Shown piece after piece: positions 1-6,606 of a stretch of 37,116 bases of DNA. Both the position numbers and the translations under genes were made by a program. Numbering within the stretch: the stretch's first letter is position 1; every line of letters starts with the position of its first letter. Origin of the DNA: Anabaena sp. 4-3 (GTDB taxonomy: Bacteria; Cyanobacteriota; Cyanobacteriia; Cyanobacteriales; Nostocaceae). The stretch is from contig NZ_LUHJ01000026.1 in the NCBI RefSeq assembly GCF_001597745.1, positions 458,898-496,013 on the forward strand. Direction: 5' to 3'. The notes below the pieces were generated by a model that was not told where the DNA came from, ran no database searches, and worked only from the letters and a program-made list of their open reading frames with translations.

Positions 1-28
1 AAGTCTCCTCTGCCCCTCTGCCCCTGCC
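1..28. repeat. Short tandem repeat (CTGCCCCT units)
   Basis: The left edge holds consecutive CTGCCCCT-type units running up to the stop codon of the DUF39 gene. It is the same class of short tandem repeat seen at several other intergenic positions in this window. It is cut by the window edge, so its full length is unknown. Confidence 0.5.
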
Positions 29-1198
29 TTAAAAGTCCGTTCTCCTGTCTTGAGGCAGAAAAGAACGTTCCATCGGCATTGGGGCTACTGGTTCGGTGAG
101 GGTAAAACTACCGGCTGCAATCCATTTTTTTAACTCTAGGGCAACTTGCCGAGATAAAAACAGACTAGCCAAAGGTGCAGCCCGTACTGTTTTACCCTCT
201 ATCGTGATCCGCCCTGACTTCAGTTGGGCGTAAGTCACCAAGCCAAATGTCGGACGCACACGCCGAGGTATGGAAAAATCTACTATGGGCGCGACTAAAT
301 CTTGGTCTTGAACTGCACAGTGTTCTACTACTTGTTCATTCAATATTGGTATGGGTACACCTACACCCAACATCAAGGAAGGGCCATAATTTTTAAAGTA
401 ACAACCCCTTACCCAACGGGTGTTCATTTGTTTAGCATCACCAATTAAGGCTAAAGTAGCAGCCGGCCCAATCGGTGTTTGATTCGCTAACCGCTTTTGT
501 AAAGGAAAATGTTGTGTACCTTCCCAAGCTACGTAACCTACACCACCACCTAAAAAAATGCGCGTGCCAATGCCAATTAGTTGTAAATTGGGGTCGTTAA
601 ATAGGGGAGAAATTGCACCAGGGTTTGAATAGACGGCATTACCTAAACGTGGTTGTAGAGGGCCGAGATAAGTGTGAAGTGGGCGATCGCCTCCATTCAC
701 GCCGACGATAAAATTTTGATAAAGATTGCGCGGATTATATAAATAAAACTGATTTATCGTGTCGCGGGTAATCGCAGTCTCAAAACTTCCCCTAGGATAA
801 CAGTCAGTAACTTGTCCTTGAGCGCGGATATGAACAGGTTTACCTGCAATCAAATCTTGGATGACATGGCCACCGCCCCGTTCTCGGACTTCTTCCCCAT
901 CCATCGTATCTACAGCACAGCTAGCACCCAAATATAAATCAACTGCACCAAAACCAGTGTAAGCAGGTACACCATCCACCCAACACCGACGAATTTTTAT
1001 CGGTGGGTCAGTATGCCCTAAGTTAATAATTGCACCACTTGATTCCATCGGCTCAAAAGTGCCAGTGGTGACAACATCAACCTGTTTGGCAACTTTACTG
1101 ACTCCGACTTCCGCCACTCGTGCTTTTAGTTCCTCAGCTGTTAATACTACCGCCGTTTTGCGGCGAATTTTCTCGTTAATTTCCGCAATAGTTCGCAT
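29..1198 (-). CDS. DUF39 / HcyS-like homocysteine biosynthesis protein
   Basis: A 389-residue protein that I recognise as the DUF39 family. In methanogens the family is linked to making homocysteine from aspartate semialdehyde and sulfide, bypassing the usual O-acylhomoserine route. Visible features are the N-terminal stretch with VVTTGTFEPMESSGAIINLG, GHTDPPIK, and three cysteines in conserved-looking settings (Cys72 in RRCWVDG, Cys94 in GASCAVD, Cys133 in TDCYPRG). Archaeal members often carry C-terminal CBS domains; this one ends without them. The start ATG lies at 1198 with no clear Shine-Dalgarno. No ferredoxin/NIL partner gene is adjacent, although archaeal studies pair the protein with one. 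Family assignment is firm; activity in cyanobacteria is inference. Confidence 0.85.
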   Translation of the reverse strand: MRTIAEINEKIRRKTAVVLTAEELKARVAEVGVSKVAKQVDVVTTGTFEPMESSGAIINLGHTDPPIKIRRCWVDGVPAYTGFGAVDLYLGASCAVDTMDGEEVRERGGGHVIQDLIAGKPVHIRAQGQVTDCYPRGSFETAITRDTINQFYLYNPRNLYQNFIVGVNGGDRPLHTYLGPLQPRLGNAVYSNPGAISPLFNDPNLQLIGIGTRIFLGGGVGYVAWEGTQHFPLQKRLANQTPIGPAATLALIGDAKQMNTRWVRGCYFKNYGPSLMLGVGVPIPILNEQVVEHCAVQDQDLVAPIVDFSIPRRVRPTFGLVTYAQLKSGRITIEGKTVRAAPLASLFLSRQVALELKKWIAAGSFTLTEPVAPMPMERSFLPQDRRTDF

Positions 1199-1276
1199 TT
1201 TTTTGTAGCGGATTTACATCCTAATCTTGGTTTGATATTCCTGCCAAATAATTTATGACATCAGTTGGACTTTAGA

Positions 1277-1395
1277 TGTAGGTTGGGTTAAGCGCAGCGC
1301 AACCCAACTAAAATATTGGTGTTGGGTTTCCTTACGTCAAACGCCATTCGCCCAAGCCGGGAAACCCGTCCACGGCGATGGCTCCCCAACCTACA
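1277..1395. mobile_element. MITE-like element with 11-bp terminal inverted repeats
   Basis: The intergenic gap between the DUF39 gene and the AI-2E-family gene is mostly a 119-bp unit. It starts with TGTAGGTTGGG (1277-1287) and ends with the exact inverse CCCAACCTACA (1385-1395). Inside the left end, GGTTGGGTT and AACCCAAC form a further stem around a GCGCAGCGC-like loop. No coding capacity. It looks like a non-autonomous repeat of the kind common between cyanobacterial genes; the parent transposase is not in the window. Confidence 0.55.
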
Positions 1396-1414
1396 ATTTT
1401 TTTTGTATCATTAT

Positions 1415-2554
1415 CTAATCTTCTGGTGACACCGCATCATCATTAAAATTGTTCACAGGGTCATCATCTGACCATTTGTCATCAATTGCAGGAGAGGGAG
1501 AAACTATCACTAACTCAGTCTCTGACTCATGGCTTTTTCCCCATTCATCTAAAACATCTTTAATTAATACTTCTTGCACCCAAATTTTAGCGACAACTGT
1601 TAAAGGTAAGGCTAAAAATAATCCTAAAAAGCCGAAGAAAGTCACGAAAAATAATTGAGAAATTAACGTGACGGCTGGCAGTAATGAAACTTGATGCGCC
1701 ATGACCACAGGCGTAATAAAATTACTTTCCAGTTGTTGAATAATAAAGTAGAGAATTAACACAGCAACAGCTTTCCAAGGATGATCGAGAAGCGCGATCG
1801 CCATTGCTGGGACAACACTCATTGTCGGGCCTAAGTTGGGAATTAAATTTAAAAATCCTGCTAATACGCCTAACGCCAGTGCCGCTTTCACACCTAAAAC
1901 TGATAAGCCAGTGACACTCATCAGCCCTACCACACCCATCGCAATGGTAGCACCTGTCACCCATCCCTCTAAGGAGACTTCACATTTATCTAAAATCCCC
2001 TCTACCCGTCGGCGATAAAATGAGGGGAACAACCTCACAAATACTTTACGGTAAGCTAAAGGGTCAGCTAGTAACATTCCTGTTAACACCAACACTAGCA
2101 GCACTTTTAGCAACACTTCCAAAGAACCAGAGACAAAAGCAAAAGAACTACCTAACGCCCGATTTACAAAGGGCTGGGCTTGCTCAATTAAACTATTAAT
2201 ATCCGGTATGTAGGGAATTAATTGGGGAGGGATGCGAGTTCTCAGTTCGTCAAGCCAAGTGTTAAAACGGTCTAAACCTTGGGGAACACGATATGTCAGT
2301 TCGTTAAACTGCTGGGCGAATGGTGGCACAATTAACCAGAAAAAACCAATTACACCAGCTAGAAAAATAGCTACTGACAGCAAAACGGCAAACCCCCGCT
2401 TTAACCCGGAACGTTGGAAGCGTTTGGCTAACCGATTTAAAGTAGTAGCTAAGACAACTGCGGCAAACATCAGCAACAGCACTTCCCGAATTTGCCACAA
2501 TGTATATAAAGATAGAACTATGGCGATTAAGCCGATCCATTGACCAAGGTTCAC
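1415..2554 (-). CDS. AI-2E family transporter (PerM/UPF0118-like membrane protein)
   Basis: A polytopic membrane protein of the AI-2E exporter/PerM family. Members are predicted efflux permeases; only some were linked to autoinducer-2, and others act as Na+/H+ antiporters, so the substrate here is unknown. Visible are hydrophobic segments near the N-terminus (IGLIAIVLSLYTLW, VLLLMFAAVVLATTL), the family's long central amphipathic region, and the C-terminal cluster of segments with LNLIPNLGPTMSVVPA and QQLESNFITPVVMAHQVSLLP, a family signature. The tail is acidic (DDKWSDDDP). The longest frame begins with TTG at 2596; I prefer the GTG at 2554 (protein begins MNLGQWIGL) because AGGGAG lies 7-8 bases before it. 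That gives 379 residues, a usual length. Confidence 0.85.
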   Translation of the reverse strand: MNLGQWIGLIAIVLSLYTLWQIREVLLLMFAAVVLATTLNRLAKRFQRSGLKRGFAVLLSVAIFLAGVIGFFWLIVPPFAQQFNELTYRVPQGLDRFNTWLDELRTRIPPQLIPYIPDINSLIEQAQPFVNRALGSSFAFVSGSLEVLLKVLLVLVLTGMLLADPLAYRKVFVRLFPSFYRRRVEGILDKCEVSLEGWVTGATIAMGVVGLMSVTGLSVLGVKAALALGVLAGFLNLIPNLGPTMSVVPAMAIALLDHPWKAVAVLILYFIIQQLESNFITPVVMAHQVSLLPAVTLISQLFFVTFFGFLGLFLALPLTVVAKIWVQEVLIKDVLDEWGKSHESETELVIVSPSPAIDDKWSDDDPVNNFNDDAVSPED

Positions 2555-2644
2555 AGGCTGACTCCCTGCTGTTGGGGTGATGCAGATTTTTAACAATGCC
2601 GTTAGGTTAGCCGATTTTGATGACTTTCGCCTAGAGAATTTTAG

Positions 2645-2836
2645 TTAAGTTTGTTTTTGTGTTTGCGATCGCCACCACAATGCGATCGCCATAATCACTG
2701 TCGGTAACAACACAATAATCAAAGCATTCACATCTGTAGCGGGAATCGGTGGATGAGGCGCAGTATACTTCAGCAAAACCGATAGCAACGTTGAAATTAC
2801 AAGCAATTTGACGATAAAACCTAGCTGATTTTCCAT
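2645..2836 (-). CDS. Small two-helix membrane protein, unknown function
   Basis: A protein of 63 residues from the ATG at 2836 (MENQLGFIVK), or 81 from an upstream ATG at 2890. The inner start is preferred because hydrophobic character begins right there. Two probable membrane helices (FIVKLLVISTLLSVLLKY and NALIIVLLPTVIMAIALWW) are joined by a short proline-rich loop (APHPPIPATD), and the tail is basic/polar. Small proteins of this design are common and uncharacterised in cyanobacteria. It lies between the AI-2E-family gene and ftsH, transcribed away from ftsH. I do not recognise a named family. Confidence 0.55.
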   Translation of the reverse strand: MENQLGFIVKLLVISTLLSVLLKYTAPHPPIPATDVNALIIVLLPTVIMAIALWWRSQTQKQT

Positions 2837-2956
2837 CACAGTACGGCAATACACATTTTTCGGTAGGGTATCCACTAATTTAGACTGCAATACCCACTCT
2901 CTACAATAGACCTATAACTACACAAACCGTTACAATTCACATTCTGTCTTAATCTT

Positions 2957-3064
2957 GGGACTGGGGACTGGGGACTGGGAGAGATGAGGAAGTAGAGGAA
3001 GCGGAGGAAGAATAACCAATGACTAATGACTAATGACTAATAACTAATAACTAATGACTAATGA
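2957..3064. repeat. Two heptameric tandem repeat tracts upstream of ftsH
   Basis: Positions 2957-2980 carry three exact GGGACTG heptamers. Then comes a purine-rich imperfect tract with GAGGAAG-like units, and 3018-3064 carries about six copies of an ACTAATG heptamer with one-base variants (ACTAATA). These are the short tandemly repeated (STRR) sequences known from Anabaena/Nostoc. The last heptamer runs straight into the GAGG ribosome-binding site of ftsH. Confidence 0.85.
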
Positions 3065-3076
3065 GGTAATATCAAA

Positions 3077-5014
3077 ATGCCTGTAGAAAAAGATAATAAC
3101 AACAAAATCAAACCGCCTAGATTACGCCAGTTTGGCGGCAGTTTTTTGATTCTGCTGACCTTGCTGTTACTACTAAATTTTATAGTACCGAGCTTTTTCG
3201 GCCCCCGTTTACCACAAGTTCCCTACAGTGAGTTTATTGCTCAAGTGCAAGCTGGTAAAGTAGACCGGGCGATGGTAGGTGGCGATCGCATTGAGTATTC
3301 TATCAAAACTCAAACCCCAGAAGGTCAACCCATTGAGCAGGTATTTACTACTACACCCGTCGCCATAGATTTGGACTTACCGAAAATTCTCCGCGACAAC
3401 AATGTAGAATTTGCCGCACCCCCACCAAATCAAAACGGTTGGATTGGGACTATACTTAGCTGGGTAGCACCACCCTTAATTTTCTTCGGTATTTGGGCAT
3501 TTTTAATCAATCGTCAAGGTGGAGGCCCGGCTGCTTTAACTGTAGGTAAAAGCAAAGCCCGCATTTACTCGGAAGGTAGCACTGGGGTAAAATTCCCCGA
3601 TGTGGCTGGGGTAGATGAAGCTAAAACCGAACTAGAAGAAATTGTTGATTTCCTGAAAAATGCAGGTAAATACACGAAATTAGGGGCAAAAATCCCCAAA
3701 GGTGTGTTGCTAGTAGGGCCGCCGGGAACTGGTAAAACCCTGTTAGCGAAAGCGATCGCTGGTGAAGCTGGTGTACCATTCTTTAGTATCTCCGGTTCAG
3801 AATTTATCGAGTTGTTTGTCGGTGTGGGTGCGGCTCGTGTGCGAGACTTGTTTGAACAAGCCAAAAAACAAGCCCCCTGTATTGTCTTCATCGATGAGTT
3901 AGACGCACTAGGTAAATCTCGCGGTGGTGCTGGTGGTTTTGTCGGTGGTAACGATGAACGGGAACAAACCCTTAACCAGTTACTCACCGAAATGGATGGT
4001 TTTGACGCTAACACAGGCGTAATTATCATCGCCGCTACCAACCGTCCCGAAGTGCTTGACCCCGCTTTGCGTCGTCCTGGTCGCTTCGACCGTCAAGTTG
4101 TGGTAGATCGTCCTGATAAAATTGGTCGAGAAGCTATTCTTAACGTCCACGCCAGAAATGTTAAACTAGCTGATGACGTTGACTTGGGTAAAATTGCTAT
4201 CAAAACACCCGGCTTTGCTGGCGCAGATTTAGCTAACCTTGTCAATGAAGCTGCACTGTTAGCAGCTAGACAAAATCGCCCCGCCGTTGTCATGGCAGAT
4301 TTTAATGAAGCCATTGAGCGGGTTGTGGCTGGTTTAGAAAAACGCTCTCGTGTGTTAAATGAAACCGAGAAGACAACCGTCGCTTATCACGAAGTTGGTC
4401 ACGCTATCATTGGGGCATTGATGCCTGGGGCTGGTAGGGTAGAAAAAATATCAGTAGTTCCTCGCGGTGTGGGTGCATTGGGTTATACAATCCAAATGCC
4501 GGAAGAAGACCGCTTCTTGATGATTGAAGATGAAATTCGCGGTCGTATTGCTACCCTATTAGGTGGACGTTCCGCCGAAGAAGTAGTTTTTGGTAAAGTC
4601 TCGACTGGTGCGAGTGATGATATTCAAAAAGCCACCGACTTAGCAGAACGCTATGTTACTTTGTACGGGATGAGTGACCAATTAGGGCCAGTGGCGTTTG
4701 AGAAAATTCAACAGCAATTTATTGAAGGTTACGGAAATCCTCGCCGTTCCATTAGTCCAAAAGTGGCTGAGGAAATTGACCGCGAAGTGAAGCAGATTGT
4801 AGATAATGCTCACCACATTGCTTTGAGCATTTTACAACAAAACCGTGAGTTGTTAGAACAGACTGCACAGGATTTGTTACAAAAAGAAATTCTCGAAGGT
4901 GCTGCACTCCGGGAACGTCTCAACCAAGCTCAAGCACCAGAGGAATTAGTAGAATGGTTACGGACTGGTAAGTTGTCACCAGATAAACCATTGTTGCAAA
5001 CTCTTTTGGTTTAA
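3077..5014 (+). CDS. ftsH: ATP-dependent zinc metalloprotease FtsH
   Basis: A membrane-bound AAA+ protease of 645 residues. Two N-terminal membrane helices (about 22-39 and 128-145) flank a periplasmic/lumenal domain. The AAA module has Walker A GPPGTGKT (214-221), Walker B IVFIDE (269-274) and the second region of homology with [19 protein letters not shown] (321-339). The protease zinc site is HEVGH (438-442). Cyanobacteria carry about four FtsH paralogues working as hetero-hexamers in thylakoid and plasma membrane, including removal of photodamaged D1; I cannot say from sequence alone which paralogue this is. The start ATG has GAGGT (3063-3067) ten bases upstream. A hairpin terminator follows. 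No frameshift or missing catalytic residue. Confidence 0.97.
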   Translation: MPVEKDNNNKIKPPRLRQFGGSFLILLTLLLLLNFIVPSFFGPRLPQVPYSEFIAQVQAGKVDRAMVGGDRIEYSIKTQTPEGQPIEQVFTTTPVAIDLDLPKILRDNNVEFAAPPPNQNGWIGTILSWVAPPLIFFGIWAFLINRQGGGPAALTVGKSKARIYSEGSTGVKFPDVAGVDEAKTELEEIVDFLKNAGKYTKLGAKIPKGVLLVGPPGTGKTLLAKAIAGEAGVPFFSISGSEFIELFVGVGAARVRDLFEQAKKQAPCIVFIDELDALGKSRGGAGGFVGGNDEREQTLNQLLTEMDGFDANTGVIIIAATNRPEVLDPALRRPGRFDRQVVVDRPDKIGREAILNVHARNVKLADDVDLGKIAIKTPGFAGADLANLVNEAALLAARQNRPAVVMADFNEAIERVVAGLEKRSRVLNETEKTTVAYHEVGHAIIGALMPGAGRVEKISVVPRGVGALGYTIQMPEEDRFLMIEDEIRGRIATLLGGRSAEEVVFGKVSTGASDDIQKATDLAERYVTLYGMSDQLGPVAFEKIQQQFIEGYGNPRRSISPKVAEEIDREVKQIVDNAHHIALSILQQNRELLEQTAQDLLQKEILEGAALRERLNQAQAPEELVEWLRTGKLSPDKPLLQTLLV

Positions 5015-5037
5015 CAATTGTAGATTAAATTAGATGG

Positions 5038-5070
5038 GCGATCGCTCTTGATCGGGCGATCGCTTTTTTC
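5038..5070 (+). terminator. Rho-independent-type terminator of ftsH made of two HIP1 octamers
   Basis: GCGATCGC at 5038-5045 and again at 5056-5063 can pair as an 8-bp stem with a 10-base loop, followed directly by six T (5064-5069). It lies 24 bases after the ftsH stop. Confidence 0.65.
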
Positions 5071-5072
5071 AT
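5055..5072. repeat. Left copy of 18-bp direct repeat flanking the toxin-antitoxin pair
   Basis: GGCGATCGCTTTTTTCAT occurs here and identically at 5730-5747. The two copies bracket the whole toxin-antitoxin module; this copy is the right arm of the ftsH terminator. Confidence 0.8.
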
Positions 5073-5075
5073 ACC

Positions 5076-5145
5076 TGTACAATTAAAAATGTAAACTTTG
5101 TATATTTTTATTAAATTGTACAAATTTTATATTTTGTGGTATAGT
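5076..5145 (+). promoter_or_regulatory. Promoter/operator of the toxin-antitoxin operon with two TGTACA sites
   Basis: TGTACA occurs at 5076-5081 and 5117-5122; the second sits in the longer palindrome TTGTACAA. The centres are 41 bases apart, about four helical turns. A TATAGT hexamer at 5140-5145 could be the -10 element. The YefM-YoeB operator of E. coli is known to be recognised through TGTACA core motifs, so these are good candidates for autorepression by the antitoxin. Binding here is inference. Confidence 0.55.
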
Positions 5146-5158
5146 TAGTGATATACTG

Positions 5159-5422
5159 ATGCTAAAAGCTATGACTTTTATCAGCGCAACCGAGGCTCGT
5201 GCTAATTTTCAAAATTTAATCAATCGTGCTGAGTATGGTGGCGAACGCATCGTCATTCAACGCCACGGAAAATCAGCAGTAGCAATTATTGGGATTAAAG
5301 ATTTGCAACTGTTAGAAGCGATAGAAGACGCGATTGATTCCGAAGAATTGCGTCGTGCAGTTGCAGAAAATGACGGGTTTACCACGCTAGACGAAATTAT
5401 CAGCAAGCGTGGAAATGAGTGA
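5159..5422 (+). CDS. Type II antitoxin, Phd/YefM family
   Basis: An 87-residue protein with the Phd/YefM fold signature: ISATEARANFQNLINRAEYGGERIVIQRHGKSAVAIIGIKDL, i.e. the N-terminal DNA-binding/dimerisation domain in which the protein represses its own promoter. The C-terminal part (DSEELRRAVAENDGFTTLDEIISKRG) is the expected flexible segment that wraps and neutralises the toxin. ATG at 5159 is the longest start; ATG at 5171 (MTFISATEAR) is equally possible since neither has a clear Shine-Dalgarno. It overlaps the toxin gene by 8 bases, the usual coupled arrangement with the antitoxin first. Confidence 0.9.
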   Translation: MLKAMTFISATEARANFQNLINRAEYGGERIVIQRHGKSAVAIIGIKDLQLLEAIEDAIDSEELRRAVAENDGFTTLDEIISKRGNE

Positions 5423-5690
5423 ACGCTATACTTTGAGAATTGCTAAGACTGCTGAAAAAGATTTATTAGACTTGCAAGCAAAACAGTTTAAGCAGGTTGT
5501 ATCAAAAATATTTTCACTGCAAAGTAATCCTCAACCCCAAGATAGCAAAGCTTTGAAAGGATACGAAGGCGGATATCGTGTTGATCAAGGTGAGTACAGG
5601 ATTTTGTACACCATTGATAGAGAAAATCAGCTAGTTGATGTTTTTCGCGTTGGTAAGCGTAATGATGATGAGGTGTATAGAAATTTGTAG
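5415..5690 (+). CDS. Type II toxin, RelE/ParE superfamily
   Basis: A 91-residue basic protein from ATG 5415 (MSERYTLRIAK); a GTG at 5409 would add two residues. It has the compact RelE/ParE pattern: N-terminal strand and two helices (TAEKDLLDLQAKQFKQVVSKIFSL), then KALKGYEGGYRVDQGEYRILYTI and the closing strand LVDVFRVGKRNDDEVYR. RelE members cut mRNA in the ribosomal A site, while ParE members poison gyrase. The YRVxxGxYRILY motif with the KR..DDEVYR tail fits the RelE-type mRNA interferases better, but catalysis is not proven. Its start lies inside the antitoxin stop region, indicating translational coupling. Confidence 0.88.
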   Translation: MSERYTLRIAKTAEKDLLDLQAKQFKQVVSKIFSLQSNPQPQDSKALKGYEGGYRVDQGEYRILYTIDRENQLVDVFRVGKRNDDEVYRNL

Positions 5691-5729
5691 TCACTCGACA
5701 AGCTGAGAGAATCTCAACATGATTATATA

Positions 5730-5747
5730 GGCGATCGCTTTTTTCAT
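5730..5747. repeat. Right copy of 18-bp direct repeat flanking the toxin-antitoxin pair
   Basis: Identical to 5055-5072 (GGCGATCGCTTTTTTCAT). It lies 39 bases after the toxin stop and overlaps the stop codon of the convergent Uma2-family gene. Confidence 0.8.
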
Positions 5748-6304
5748 GCAAAACTTAACCAAGTAAAAACCTGTTCAACTGTTAATTCCAACTCAATCCC
5801 CTCAAGTACAGGTAACTTATCTGTACCTTCGTATAATTCTACACGCTGACCAGGAAACACCCCTAAAACACTGTCATCTTCTGGGTTGAGTAACCAACCT
5901 AATTCTGTGCCATTGCGCGAACACAGCAATAATTTACTCAAAACTTGTTTTAATTTTTGCTCTGGAGAAAGAATTTCTATAGTCCAATCAGGATGAATTT
6001 CAAAACGGTTAGCAATTCTCCCCGATGCAGTTTTCGGAATTCTCTCCCAGCGAAACACAGCCACATCAGGAACTATAGAAGCACCGCCGAAGGTGCAACG
6101 CAATTCTGGAAAAGCATAAGCAATTTTTTGGTTTTCAGTTAATTGGTTAATGACTTCACATAACTTACCTTGAAGTACGCTATGTTCACCTTGAGGCATA
6201 AGTTTTTGAATAATATCACCGTTGATAAATTCTGATGCTGGTTTAGTTTCCGGTAATTGGAGAAATTCGTCTAAACTTAGCTGAGGTTGACTGGTAATAG
6301 TCAT
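5744..6304 (-). CDS. Uma2 family (DUF820) restriction-endonuclease-like protein
   Basis: A 186-residue protein from the ATG at 6304 (MTITSQPQLSLDEFLQLPET). The frame stays open to 6427, but that extension is encoded by a repeat-like intergenic tract and is unlikely to be real. The family has the PD-(D/E)XK nuclease fold and is greatly expanded in cyanobacteria, with unknown role. Visible motifs are LPETKPASEFINGDIIQKLMPQGEHS (with the family E), CTFGGASIVPDVAVFRWERIP (the PDVAVF aspartate) and DWTIEILSPEQK (EIxSP, the glutamate of the E-x-K-like motif). The central K/L region then reads LLLCSRNGTELGWLLNPEDDSV. Convergent with the toxin gene. The core residues look intact. Confidence 0.85.
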   Translation of the reverse strand: MTITSQPQLSLDEFLQLPETKPASEFINGDIIQKLMPQGEHSVLQGKLCEVINQLTENQKIAYAFPELRCTFGGASIVPDVAVFRWERIPKTASGRIANRFEIHPDWTIEILSPEQKLKQVLSKLLLCSRNGTELGWLLNPEDDSVLGVFPGQRVELYEGTDKLPVLEGIELELTVEQVFTWLSFA

Positions 6305-6606
6305 AAATGAGTAGTATAAACGGGATATTTTAATTACAGCACTTTGCAAGTAAATAAAGTAAATATCTAATATAAAAAATGTTGTGGGGGAGCCACTGCG
6401 TTGGGTGGCTCTGCCGACTTGTAGCAAGTGGCGTTGGGCATCTTGCCCGCCCTTATGTACTTCACTAACATGAAATATACTGTATGTGCGCTAATATTAT
6501 TTGTTTTTGAAAATGCACTGAACAATAGAGACGTTATATATAACGTCTCTACATCATATACTTGGTCGAGGCTCACATAAAATAGATATCAGCAACGCTG
6601 GGATTT
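6305..6606. other. Intergenic region with repeat-like tract and perfect palindrome
   Basis: This gap holds a G-rich tract (about 6380-6452) with GGAGCCACTGCGTTGGGTGGCTC forming a stem, similar in style to dispersed cyanobacterial repeats, followed by the perfect palindrome listed separately. I see no further gene. Confidence 0.5.
6526..6551. repeat. Perfect 26-bp palindrome
   Basis: TAGAGACGTTATA is followed directly by its exact reverse complement TATAACGTCTCTA. It lies downstream of the WD40 gene (minus strand) and upstream of the Uma2-family gene. It could act as a factor-independent hairpin in either direction, or be a dispersed repeat of the AGAGACGT...ACGTCTCT type found between cyanobacterial genes. 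No T run follows on either side. Confidence 0.75.

Noticed and set aside
3565-4041. 158-residue minus-strand frame inside ftsH
   Set aside because: It is the antisense of the conserved AAA domain; the sense protein explains the sequence fully.
5729-5743. HIP1 plus T run as a terminator for the toxin gene
   Set aside because: A single GCGATCGC can only fold on itself with a 3-4-bp stem, too weak for a convincing terminator; listed as a direct repeat instead.
6305-6427. 41-residue N-terminal extension of the Uma2-family protein
   Set aside because: The extension is encoded by a repeat-like intergenic tract, has no family similarity, and a good family start (MTITSQPQLS) exists at 6304.
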